DNA from: Ascoidea asiatica
Lineage: Eukaryota; Ascomycota; Saccharomycetes; Ascoideales; Ascoideaceae
Assembly: GCA_001600695.1 (NCBI GenBank)
Contig: BCKQ01000003.1
Location: 1,277,934 to 1,341,933, forward strand
Direction of reading: 5' to 3'
Length of the DNA stretch: 64,000 nucleotides
Shown here: positions 32,274 through 41,247 of the stretch, piece by piece
Layout of the letters: each line of letters opens with the position of its first letter
Numbering within the stretch: position 1 is the first letter of the stretch
The notes under the pieces: generated by a model
What the model was told of the DNA's origin: nothing
The model's input: only the letters and a program-made list of their open reading frames with translations
Databases searched by the model: none
Position numbers and translations under genes: made by a program

Positions 32274-35200
32274 CTACTTACTTAGTTCTTCCAATAATCC
32301 ACTTCCTCCCTTTTTATCATCATCATCTTCTTCTTCTTCTTCTAAATCGAATTTACTGTCCTTTAAAGGTTCATCAAAATTTTCCTTTGGTTCAAAGTTT
32401 TTAGTTTCAAGTTTTTCAAAATCTGGTTTATAATTTTTTCTAAATATATTTAAAAATATATTTAATTTTCTATTATTACCTTTATAATATAATAAAAGAT
32501 ATATACCAAATCTATTATTAATTTCAATTGATTTATTATTTTGAAATTCTTGAATATATTCATCATAAATTTGAATTAATAAATTTTCTTCAATTTTACT
32601 TATTCTTGAATCTGGTGAAAATTTAATATAATCATTAAAAAATTTATGATCTAATTTTTCTTCTTCATTTTTTTTTTGTAAATTATATTCAACATTATCA
32701 TTAAATTCATTTTCATTAATTTCATTTAATTCATTATAATCATAATTGGAATTTATTAAATTATTATCATTATTATTAAATTCATAATTAAAAACATCTT
32801 CATCTGAATATTTATTTATACTATTAATTGAATTTTTAAGTCTATTTTGATTTACTTTAATTATAGTATTAATTTTTCTTTTAACAATACCTTTATTTCT
32901 TTTAGCCAATACTAAATATAAATTAATATTTGCAATTTGTTTACTAAGTTCAATTTCTTTTTCAATTTCTTTTTCAATTTCTTTTTCATTTTCTTTTTCA
33001 ACATTTTGATTCTTGTTTTCATTTTCAATTTCATTTTTTTTAAAATTGAAATTTATTGAAGGTAAAAATTTATTAAATTTTATAAATCTATAAATCATTG
33101 AAATATTTTCAAATTCAATTAATTTTCTTAAAATTAATCTTTTTGAAACATAACTATTATAAGTATTAGAAATTAAATTATTTTTTTTTTCAGATTCTTG
33201 AAATTTAAAAATTAATTCATTTAATTCAATTTCTCTTGATTTTGAAATAAATTCTTTAAGTTTTTTTTTAGCTAAAAAATCATCATTATAAAAATAAGTA
33301 AATTTATTTAAAATTTCATTAAATAATAAATAAAATACATCTTTTTTATTTAAAAATTTTTTATCAAAAATATTTTTTTCAATTTCTTCAATTTTATTAA
33401 AAATTTCTTCATTATATAAATTATTATTTAATCTTTTATCTTTTAAATAATTTAAATTTAATATATTTTTATTTAAATTAATTAAATCTAATAAATGAAA
33501 TAATTCTTTTGGAGTTTTACAAAAATTTATTAAAGTTCTTAAAATTTCTAAAGTTTTAATTGATTTTGGATCTTTAAAATAAAAATTTAAAACTTTCCAA
33601 TAATTTAATAAATTATTATTCACCACATTCTTTGGTTCTTTATTTTTATTTTTATTTTTATTTTTATTATTATTATTATTTGAATAATCATTTTCATTTT
33701 CAATTCCAATTCCAAATTCATTTTCCATTTCATTATTTTTTTCTAAATATTCATTATAATTTTCATTGATATTTTCATTGATATTTTCATTATTGTTTAA
33801 ATTTTTTTTACGATAAATATATTCATTATTATAAGTTTTTAAAATATATTCTTCAAGAAATAAAATTGAAGGTAAAGATTGTTTTGAATGTAATAAAATA
33901 ATTAAGATAAATTTTGCATCTAAGAGAAAATTTGAATTAATATAAAAAATAAATAAATTATTTAAAATAATTTTATTAAAATCAGAAATTTCAACATTAA
34001 ATTTATTTATAATTATATTAATTAAATTTATAATTATTTTTCTTATTTCATTTTGATTTTTTTCTAATTTTTTTTCAAATTCTTTATTTTTATTATTATT
34101 TGAAGAAATTTTTAAATATGGAGAATTTAAAATATTTTCACCATAATAATTTTTAAATTGAATATAATTATTTAATTTTAATTTTGAATTTAAATAAATT
34201 TTATTATAATAATTTTTTAAATTTTGATTATTTTGATTATTTTGATTATTTTCATGATTATAAATATTATTATTTTTTAATAAAAATAATAAAAATTGAT
34301 TTAAAATTGATTGAAAAGAATCAAAATTTAATAAATCATTATGATTAAATTTATTTTGATTAATAGAATTTATAAAAAATTTTAAAAAATTTAAAATTTG
34401 ATTTAAATTTAAAAAATTAAATTTATTATTAATAATATAATTTAAAGATAAAATTAATTGAGTATCTTTTGTAATGAATAAATTTTTAAATAATTTTTGA
34501 AATTTTGAGTTTTTTGAAAATTCTTCCAATGATTCATTAACTTCATTAATTTCATTAACTTCATTAACTTCATTAGATTCAATAGAGATATTAGAGAGAT
34601 TAAATTGATTAAAGAATAGATCAATATTATTTTTATAATTTGGAATAAGAAATTTTTTAAAATTATTAAAATCATTAAAATTTTTATTAAATTGATTAAA
34701 ATAAATAATTTTTTTATTAAATTGAATAATATTTTTATAATTAAAATTAATAAAATTTTTAAACCAAATTGAATAAACATTTGAATTATTAAAAATTAAT
34801 CTATAATTTCTAATTTTAGTTTCATTAAAATATATTTCATTCTTTAAATTATTATCAGTATTGTTAGTATTGTTAGTATTAGTAGTATTATTATGAATGA
34901 ATTGAAAATGAGAATTAAGATGATGATTTAAATTTAAAATTTTATTAAATTTATAAAGATCTTGAATTAAAAAAAATTCAAATTTTAAATTTTTTATATT
35001 TGAATATTGTAATGGTAATTTTGTAAAAATATCATTAAATATAAATGGATTTATTGAAATTAAATTTGGTATAAAATTATTTAAAAATTTATTATTATTT
35101 AAATTTATAAATGGATGAATAATATTTGAAGGTATTGGTAAATTTTTTAAATAATAATCATTTGAATAAATTTTTTTTTTTCTTTTTATTGTTTTTTTAT

Positions 35201-35348
35201 CAAATTTATTATCAATTTCATTATCAATTTCAATTTCATTATCATCTTTGTCATTAATATTATTATGATTATTAGATTTAAAAGAAGTTGAAATAAAGGA
35301 TCTTGAATGAGATTTGGATATTAAAGAAGTATTTATATTTCTAATCAT
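32274..35348 (-). CDS. Unknown probable mitochondrial protein, helical and very Asn/Lys-rich
   Basis: The 1024-residue product begins MIRNINTSLISKSHSRSF, a basic Ser-rich N-terminus without acids that fits a mitochondrial presequence. The body is a long series of Leu/Ile/Phe/Asn-rich predicted helices broken by Asn, Glu and Lys tracts. It ends in an acidic tail with runs of Glu and Asp and a final GLLEELSK. No catalytic motif or membrane span stands out. Size and composition resemble yeast mitochondrial translation activators and RNA-processing factors (helical-repeat proteins), but no family was recognised. Its promoter shares the AAGCGCYGAG word with that of the RMD9-like gene and MRPL15. 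The ATG at 35346-35348 opens the presequence. Confidence 0.75.
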   Translation of the reverse strand: MIRNINTSLISKSHSRSFISTSFKSNNHNNINDKDDNEIEIDNEIDNKFDKKTIKRKKKIYSNDYYLKNLPIPSNIIHPFINLNNNKFLNNFIPNLISINPFIFNDIFTKLPLQYSNIKNLKFEFFLIQDLYKFNKILNLNHHLNSHFQFIHNNTTNTNNTNNTDNNLKNEIYFNETKIRNYRLIFNNSNVYSIWFKNFINFNYKNIIQFNKKIIYFNQFNKNFNDFNNFKKFLIPNYKNNIDLFFNQFNLSNISIESNEVNEVNEINEVNESLEEFSKNSKFQKLFKNLFITKDTQLILSLNYIINNKFNFLNLNQILNFLKFFINSINQNKFNHNDLLNFDSFQSILNQFLLFLLKNNNIYNHENNQNNQNNQNLKNYYNKIYLNSKLKLNNYIQFKNYYGENILNSPYLKISSNNNKNKEFEKKLEKNQNEIRKIIINLINIIINKFNVEISDFNKIILNNLFIFYINSNFLLDAKFILIILLHSKQSLPSILFLEEYILKTYNNEYIYRKKNLNNNENINENINENYNEYLEKNNEMENEFGIGIENENDYSNNNNNKNKNKNKNKEPKNVVNNNLLNYWKVLNFYFKDPKSIKTLEILRTLINFCKTPKELFHLLDLINLNKNILNLNYLKDKRLNNNLYNEEIFNKIEEIEKNIFDKKFLNKKDVFYLLFNEILNKFTYFYNDDFLAKKKLKEFISKSREIELNELIFKFQESEKKNNLISNTYNSYVSKRLILRKLIEFENISMIYRFIKFNKFLPSINFNFKKNEIENENKNQNVEKENEKEIEKEIEKEIELSKQIANINLYLVLAKRNKGIVKRKINTIIKVNQNRLKNSINSINKYSDEDVFNYEFNNNDNNLINSNYDYNELNEINENEFNDNVEYNLQKKNEEEKLDHKFFNDYIKFSPDSRISKIEENLLIQIYDEYIQEFQNNKSIEINNRFGIYLLLYYKGNNRKLNIFLNIFRKNYKPDFEKLETKNFEPKENFDEPLKDSKFDLEEEEEDDDDKKGGSGLLEELSK

Positions 35349-35816
35349 TTCTATTTGTATTAAAAGACATTGAGACTATTCAACTTCATTCAGTGATTCC
35401 TTCTGTTGTGATTCCTTCTCTTGTTGATTCTCTTGTTGTTGTTGTTGTTGTAAATGAATTGATTCTCTTCTTCTTCTTCTTCTTTAATCCTTTAAATTCA
35501 GAGGGTTTTTGAAATTGAATTGAAATTGAATTGAAATTAAGCGCCGAGGAAATTTCTCAAAGTGGCAAAGGTTACCCGGATAAACAACAACAACAACAAC
35601 TGTAACTTTTTTATTACTTACTGATTGTTACTTACTGATTGTATTCCAAGCTCGTTATTCTCGATACGACAATAATACTAGTACTATAATGTATTACTTA
35701 TAATGTATTACTTATAATGTATTACTTATGATGTATTAATATAATCTATGATAGTACTGATAGTACTCAGGATATATTATTATTACTTATTTTATAATAC
35801 TTACATACAAACCCAT
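35349..35816. promoter_or_regulatory. Promoter of the unknown mitochondrial protein and 3' end of PRE3
   Basis: 468 bases. From the gene start outward there are TTG and TTC repeats, AAGCGCCGAG (35539-35548), an AGTGGCAAA word (35560-35568) and a Reb1-like TTACCCG (35572-35578). A 14-bp repeat of four TATAATGTATTACT-type units (35685-35740) lies near the PRE3 3' end. Confidence 0.5.
35685..35740 (+). repeat. 14-bp tandem repeat x4 downstream of PRE3
   Basis: Three perfect TATAATGTATTACT units and a fourth with two changes. It lies 77-132 bases past the PRE3 stop codon. Confidence 0.85.
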
Positions 35817-36494
35817 TTAAACTTCATGAGCTTTTGGAATTAAATAAGTATCTTCTGGATAAAAAATTAATCTTTCAATATTATCTTTTGTTAATATTAC
35901 CATTCTTATAACACCACCAGAACTACCATCCCATTTAATTGCTTGACTTAAAGAATTTTTAATAAATAAAATTGTTTCATTTTTATTCATATCTTTTTTA
36001 AAATTTTCATTACAATATCCATAAATATATGTTGATCCAGATCCACCAATTGCATAATCTTGTTCATGAATTGATCCACCTAAAGGTATTGAATAAATTT
36101 TTCCAATTTTTTCAAAATCATCATAACCTGCACATATAATTCCTGCAGAAAGTTGATCTTTATTAGAATAACATAATTCTTGAAAGATATATGCTGCATC
36201 TTTAATTTTTGGTTTTTTAATAAAATTTAATTGACTATATTTCATTTGTAAATGATAACTAACAATATCTGAAATTGCTTGAGTATCTGCTGCTGATCCT
36301 GATCTACAACACCAAATCTTTTCATGAACTTGAGTTAATTTATCTGTAACTCTATTAGCAATATATGATCCAGTTGTAGTTCTAGAATCTGCTCCTAATA
36401 TAACTCCATCTTTAAATTTCACTGCCATTATTGAAGTACCAAGACTTACTTCTCCCTTTTTTAGGTGATTCATATCAACATTAATTCCATTCAT
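35817..36494 (-). CDS. PRE3: 20S proteasome beta-1 subunit (caspase-like site)
   Basis: The 225-residue product is a catalytic subunit of the 20S core. A 19-residue propeptide ends in Gly19, and the nucleophile is Thr20 in LGTSIMAV. Further signatures are GADSRTTTGSYIANRVTDKLT, the IWCCRSGSAADTQ block with a Ser-Gly-Ser turn, GGSGSTYIYGYC, and SQAIKWDGSSGGVIRM near the end. Length matches the family, which is about 215 residues in Saccharomyces. The first ATG (36492-36494) gives the canonical MNGI start. It is divergent from the ketopantoate reductase gene across about 400 bases. Confidence 0.97.
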   Translation of the reverse strand: MNGINVDMNHLKKGEVSLGTSIMAVKFKDGVILGADSRTTTGSYIANRVTDKLTQVHEKIWCCRSGSAADTQAISDIVSYHLQMKYSQLNFIKKPKIKDAAYIFQELCYSNKDQLSAGIICAGYDDFEKIGKIYSIPLGGSIHEQDYAIGGSGSTYIYGYCNENFKKDMNKNETILFIKNSLSQAIKWDGSSGGVIRMVILTKDNIERLIFYPEDTYLIPKAHEV

Positions 36495-36889
36495 TTTATT
36501 ACTACCTCACTACTTCACTACTTCTATTACTACTTCAATTACAATTACAATTACAATTACAATTCAATTGACCTATATTCAATAAATAACTCTTCTTCAA
36601 CTACTACTACTACTACTACAACTACATTTATCTCTCTTCTTTGTTCACTTTTCATTGCCACTGCTCAGATTCAAAATAACTTAAAAAACAACCACGCAGG
36701 GTAACACTCCTGAAGAAGTTCCTTATTTCTGGTCTCATTTCAATTATAAAATTTAATTCCAATAAAAATGTGAATAAATAAAAATATAAAAAAAAATAAA
36801 GGTTTAATTAATATTTAATAATGAATAATGAATAATTATAAAAAGAACTACTACTATTACTACTGCATTTGAAAAAAGAAAAGATTATA
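36495..36889. promoter_or_regulatory. Divergent promoter between PRE3 and the ketopantoate reductase gene
   Basis: 395 bases. Visible are CAATTA repeats and (CTA)n next to PRE3 and ATTGCCACT (36654-36662), which is close to the reverse of a proteasome PACE box (GGTGGCAAA) but not exact. AGGGTAA (36698-36704), a weaker Reb1-like site, sits midway between the two starts. Confidence 0.45.
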
Positions 36890-38104
36890 ATGTCAAAGTC
36901 TACAACTTTTATTCTTGGTTGTGGAAATATTGGTTGTTTAGTTGCAACTTCTTTACAAAAAATTTCAAATTCAGAAATTTCTTTATTATTTAAAGATGAT
37001 TATAATTTAAATTTATTTAAAAAAAATAATTCAAAAATTTCAATAATTAATTCAAATTTAAAATTAAATAATTATAAATTTAAAAATTCTTTTACTTCAA
37101 ATAATTTTAAAAATATAAAAATTTATGATAATTTTAAAAAAAAATCAAATCATATTGAAAATTTAATTATTACAACTAAATCTTTTCAAACTTTTAATTC
37201 AATTTTACCTTATAAACATTTAATAAATTTAAATACAAATATAATTTTAATTCAAAATGGTTATAATTTAAATATTATTAATAAAATTTATAAAATTTTT
37301 AAAAAAAATTTTAATTTTAAACCAAATATTTATCATGGTATTATAAATCATGGAATTTATAAAAATTTTGAAAATAATTTTAAATTTAATCATAATTCAA
37401 TTGGTAATTTAAAATTATGTAAAATTCCAAAAAATTTAAAAAATTATTTACCTTCAAATAATATTATTAATAATAATCAAGATATTTATAATGATATTCA
37501 ATCTGATATTGATATTAACAATGAAGATGAAGATGATGAATCAACTAAAATCCCAGAAATTATAAAAGATTTTGAAAAATCTGATTTAAATACAATAATT
37601 TTTAATAATTATAATGAATTTCAATTAATAATATTTGAAAAAATGATAATAAATTCAATTATTAATCCATTAACTGTATTATTTAATTGTAAAAATGGTG
37701 ATTTATTAAAAATTTCAAATCTTAAAAAATTAATAAATTTATTACTTAATGAAGATTTAAATATTTTAAATTTAAAATTTAATAAATTATTTAATTCAAT
37801 TAATAAAAATAATAAAAATAATTCAAATGAATTAATACCGGAAATAATTTTAAATAAAGAAAGATTATTTAATATAATTATAGAAATTTTATTAAAAACT
37901 TCAAAAAATTATTCATCAATGTTTCAAGATATAAGAAATTTAAAAAAAACAGAAATTTTTGAATTAAATTATAAATTTGTTGAATTAATTGGTAAAGAAA
38001 ATTTTAATTTAGCAAAATCAAATTATTTAATAACTTTATTAATTAATTCTCAAATTGAAATGATAAATTTTAAAAATTATAATCAATTTAAATCAAATTT
38101 ATAA
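36890..38104 (+). CDS. PAN5: 2-dehydropantoate 2-reductase (ketopantoate reductase, PanE/ApbA fold)
   Basis: The 404-residue product probably makes pantoate from ketopantoate with NADPH, in pantothenate and CoA synthesis. A Rossmann fold opens the protein with GxGxxG as G10-C-G12-N-I-G15. The family's IITTKSFQT segment follows the first sheet set, and the LIQNGYNL block matches the conserved N-G turn of ketopantoate reductases. The C-terminal helical domain contains the INPLTVLFN segment and EIL..TS..YSSMFQDI, equivalent to the conserved S-S/M-x-x-D of the family. Asn/Asp/Lys inserts lengthen it. The start is taken at the ATG at 36890, because the upstream extension begins with TTG. A Cbs2-type relative is a less likely alternative. 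Confidence 0.8.
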   Translation: MSKSTTFILGCGNIGCLVATSLQKISNSEISLLFKDDYNLNLFKKNNSKISIINSNLKLNNYKFKNSFTSNNFKNIKIYDNFKKKSNHIENLIITTKSFQTFNSILPYKHLINLNTNIILIQNGYNLNIINKIYKIFKKNFNFKPNIYHGIINHGIYKNFENNFKFNHNSIGNLKLCKIPKNLKNYLPSNNIINNNQDIYNDIQSDIDINNEDEDDESTKIPEIIKDFEKSDLNTIIFNNYNEFQLIIFEKMIINSIINPLTVLFNCKNGDLLKISNLKKLINLLLNEDLNILNLKFNKLFNSINKNNKNNSNELIPEIILNKERLFNIIIEILLKTSKNYSSMFQDIRNLKKTEIFELNYKFVELIGKENFNLAKSNYLITLLINSQIEMINFKNYNQFKSNL

Positions 38105-38181
38105 TAAATTTATATATATAATATATAGAATGTATAAAATATATAGAATATATATAGAAATATGAAATTAATAAAGGATAT
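38105..38181. terminator. Shared 3' region of the ketopantoate reductase gene and UGP1
   Basis: 77 bases between converging stops, nearly all A and T with several TATATA words, which act as yeast 3'-end efficiency elements. Transcripts from both sides probably overlap here. Confidence 0.5.
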
Positions 38182-39735
38182 TTAATGTTCTAAGATTTTT
38201 AAATTACCAGTAATTACAACATTTTCTAAAATTGAACCATTTGGAATATCAATTGATTGACCATCTTGACAAACAATGATGACAGTACCTTTTAAAGTAA
38301 CACTATTACCTAAATTAACATTACCAGTAATTGTTAAATGATCTAATTCTAAAATTTTTGGCATTGAATTAATTCTTGATTGAAAATCTTTAACTTTTTT
38401 AAAATGAGAACCTAATTTTATTAATGGTGTACCACCAAATCTACTTTGATCAATAATTAAAGAACCATGATTTAAATTAAATAAATCAGATTTAACTAAC
38501 ATTAAATCTGAAGTTGTTTTTACTGGTAAAAATCTTGATCTTGGTACAACAATACCACTTGCATTATTAAAATGTCTAATTGAAGCACCAATTGCAGTTT
38601 CTAATTGTAAAATATTAATTTCATTATTATTAATATTATTAATAGTTTTAAAATTTGGTATAATTTCAACATCTAATTTATTTAATTCAACTAATCTTTT
38701 TATAGCTTTTAAATTAATCCATAAATTATTTGTATTAAAATTTTTAAATTTTTTAATTGATTTAAATTCTTCAATATGTTCATTTGGTACTTGAGCAATT
38801 TCTAATAATCTTACTTGACCTTCATAATTTATTAAAGTACCACCTTTAACATCAGCTCTAGTTTTATCAGTTAATTCCATAATATATTCATTTTTATTTT
38901 GAATAATATTATTTAAAATTTTTAAATCAACAGTTGCACCTAAATTATCACCATTTGAAACAAATAAAATTTCTTTACCTTGATTAATTAAATCATCTAA
39001 TAAACCAGAATTATTTAAACTTTCAAATAAATCACCATGACCAGGTGGATACCAAGATTTTAAATTATCATTAAAATTTAATGGTACAGGTAATAAAGAA
39101 TCTTTTAAAATTCTTGGAAATTTAGATTGATTAAAAGTTTTAATTTTAATTCTATGACCTTGATATTTTTTAATTAAATTTTTTGTATCATTATCAGTAT
39201 TAAAAGAATTCATTAAAATTAAAGGTACATTTGAATTAAATTTTCTATTAAGATATTCAATTTGTCTTACAGATAAATCTAAAAATGTATTACCATCTCT
39301 AACTTCAATAATTGATTTTGGACCAATACAACCCATAGAAGTACCTAAACCACCATTTAATTTTAATACAGCTAATTTATCTAAATTTGAATTTGTAATA
39401 TTAGATGAAGTAGTAGATGAATTAGAAGTTGTTGTAGAATTTGATAATTGATTATAATTTAATAATTGATTTTTTAAAGGAGATTGAATTTTATCCCAAT
39501 TTAAAGTATTACCAGAAGCTTTATCAGATAAATATTTTCTAAATAAATTAAAAAAATTATCCATTTGAATTTCAAAATTTTTTTTTAAAATTGGATCATT
39601 TACAGTATCAGATAATTTATTTAATGAATTTCTCATTTGAGCAGCTGCAATTGAAGTTGTAGTATTATCAAAAGCATAAGCACTTTGAGATTTAATATGA
39701 TTCTTTGAAGAAGAGATTAAATCTGAATTTGACAT
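38182..39735 (-). CDS. UGP1: UTP-glucose-1-phosphate uridylyltransferase
   Basis: The 517-residue product makes UDP-glucose from UTP and glucose-1-phosphate. UDP-glucose feeds glycogen, trehalose and wall glucan synthesis, including the polymer the window's glucanases cut. The nucleotide loop [18 protein letters not shown] is present, as are [32 protein letters not shown] and the lysine-containing [15 protein letters not shown]. The C-terminus is a left-handed beta-helix with [15 protein letters not shown]-type turns. Length is close to the ~500-residue family norm. The ATG at 39733-39735 was chosen. An in-frame ATG 61 codons upstream would add a hydrophobic stretch with an HFN repeat that no family member has, so that part is read as 5' leader. 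Confidence 0.95.
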   Translation of the reverse strand: MSNSDLISSSKNHIKSQSAYAFDNTTTSIAAAQMRNSLNKLSDTVNDPILKKNFEIQMDNFFNLFRKYLSDKASGNTLNWDKIQSPLKNQLLNYNQLSNSTTTSNSSTTSSNITNSNLDKLAVLKLNGGLGTSMGCIGPKSIIEVRDGNTFLDLSVRQIEYLNRKFNSNVPLILMNSFNTDNDTKNLIKKYQGHRIKIKTFNQSKFPRILKDSLLPVPLNFNDNLKSWYPPGHGDLFESLNNSGLLDDLINQGKEILFVSNGDNLGATVDLKILNNIIQNKNEYIMELTDKTRADVKGGTLINYEGQVRLLEIAQVPNEHIEEFKSIKKFKNFNTNNLWINLKAIKRLVELNKLDVEIIPNFKTINNINNNEINILQLETAIGASIRHFNNASGIVVPRSRFLPVKTTSDLMLVKSDLFNLNHGSLIIDQSRFGGTPLIKLGSHFKKVKDFQSRINSMPKILELDHLTITGNVNLGNSVTLKGTVIIVCQDGQSIDIPNGSILENVVITGNLKILEH

Positions 39736-41247
39736 TTTGAAATGATTGAAATGATTGAAATGATTGAAATGATAAATTGAAGAGGAATTATTTAAGAAAT
39801 TTGAAGTAAAAGAAATAAAGTTATTATTAAAATATATATAAAAAAAAAACCAATTTGAAATACAATTAAATATAAAGAATATTAATAATATATATATTAA
39901 AATTAAATTTTGATTCATAAAATTATAATATTACTTTAAATTGAAAATGATTATAATTTAGAAATAGTAAGAATTAAATTTCAAATTTTAAAGATGAATA
40001 TTAAAAGTTACTTTAATTGGGGGAATTGAATGAATTTTGAAAGAATTAAAGAGATTGATTTAATTGAATTCAATGAATGATTAGTTATTATATCTTGTTA
40101 ATGAATGGTAATTGAACAATAAGAAAGAAAGAGAATTGAAAGAAAGAAAGAAATAAAAGAAGGTTACTTTCACCTGTTTCCTTTATTTGAAGAGTCTGTT
40201 CATTTCCCAGCTCCAGCCAAGCTCATCGAAGACTGAACACGTGCGGAAGGGCAGCACGCCGTTTTTAAGCGCTGAGATTTGTTGTTTGTTTGTTTGTTTG
40301 TTTGTTTGCCACCCGAAAACAGCAGAAAGAGAAGAAGAAAGACAGGAAATAAATAAAGGTCTATGCAATTATAGGAAATACTTCAGAAACACTTCAGAAA
40401 CACTTCAAAAACACTTCAGAAACATATCAGAAATGAAGAAGGAAGAGAATAAGACAATCAGAAAGTAGGAAATGACGAACAAGAATCTAAAGTCGAGAAT
40501 GCTTTTAAGACAATAAAGAACCTGATGATGCTGATAGGCTTCTTTCCATCACATTTCTCGAGCACATGGCTTCTTCTTATCAATTTATTATCAATTTATT
40601 ATCAAAACATTGTCATATTCATTCAAATATCCTATCACAATGTCTCACTGCTTTCAAATATTCATTCAATCATATTCTCATTTTCTTTATTTTAATCAAA
40701 TAATTCAATCAAATCTCCGGGAATATTATTGAATTAATTTATCAAAATCTTCATTTCATAAATTATATTCTTAACGCCTATTAATTCATCTTATAAAGAT
40801 ATTTATTAATTTATTATAACTTATTAGAAATGATAAAATTGATATTAAATTTGATATTAAAATTTGATATTGATATTGATATTAATATTAATATTGATAT
40901 TGATATTGATATTTATATTTATACTTAAATATTCTTTAAAGAAGGTAAAAAGTTTGTAAAATAAAAAATAAAAAATAAAATAAAATAAAATAAAATAATT
41001 AGGTAGTAAGAACAAATTATAACCTTAATAAATTAATATTAAAAAGTAAAAAACAAGAATTAATAAAATTTTATATATATATAATTAAATTATCATCAAT
41101 CATCAATATCAATATCAATATCAATATCAATATTTTGTCATTTAAAAAGTGTAATTGAAAATAATAATAATAAAAGTAATAATAATAGTAAGATAAAACA
41201 AAAGAATAGAAAAGAAATTTAATGAATAAAAAATTATTAAAAAATTA
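39736..41247. promoter_or_regulatory. UGP1 promoter and 3' region of the next gene
   Basis: 1.5 kb. The near side has TGAAA and GAAAG repeats. A GC-rich island (about 40,190-40,330) holds CACGTG (40238-40243), AAGCGCTGAG (40267-40276) and (GTTT)n. An 11-bp repeat (40379-40433) and long GATATT and TCAATA repeats (about 40,850-40,920 and 41,100-41,135) follow. Frames crossing the island look like chance. Confidence 0.45.
40379..40433 (+). repeat. 11-bp imperfect tandem repeat x5 (CACTTCAGAAA)
   Basis: Five consecutive 11-bp units, two exact and three with one or two changes, about 640-700 bases upstream of UGP1. Confidence 0.85.

Noticed and set aside
35560-35568. AGTGGCAAA, close to the proteasome PACE box
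   Set aside because: It lies on the 3' side of PRE3, in the promoter of a different gene. The better-placed ATTGCCACT at 36654 is not an exact match either, so no Rpn4 claim is made.
39736-39918. 61-codon in-frame extension of UGP1 with a hydrophobic N-terminus
   Set aside because: It contains an HFN tetra-repeat from a TGAAA-type microsatellite and has no counterpart in the UGP1 family. The ATG at 39735 gives the normal length.
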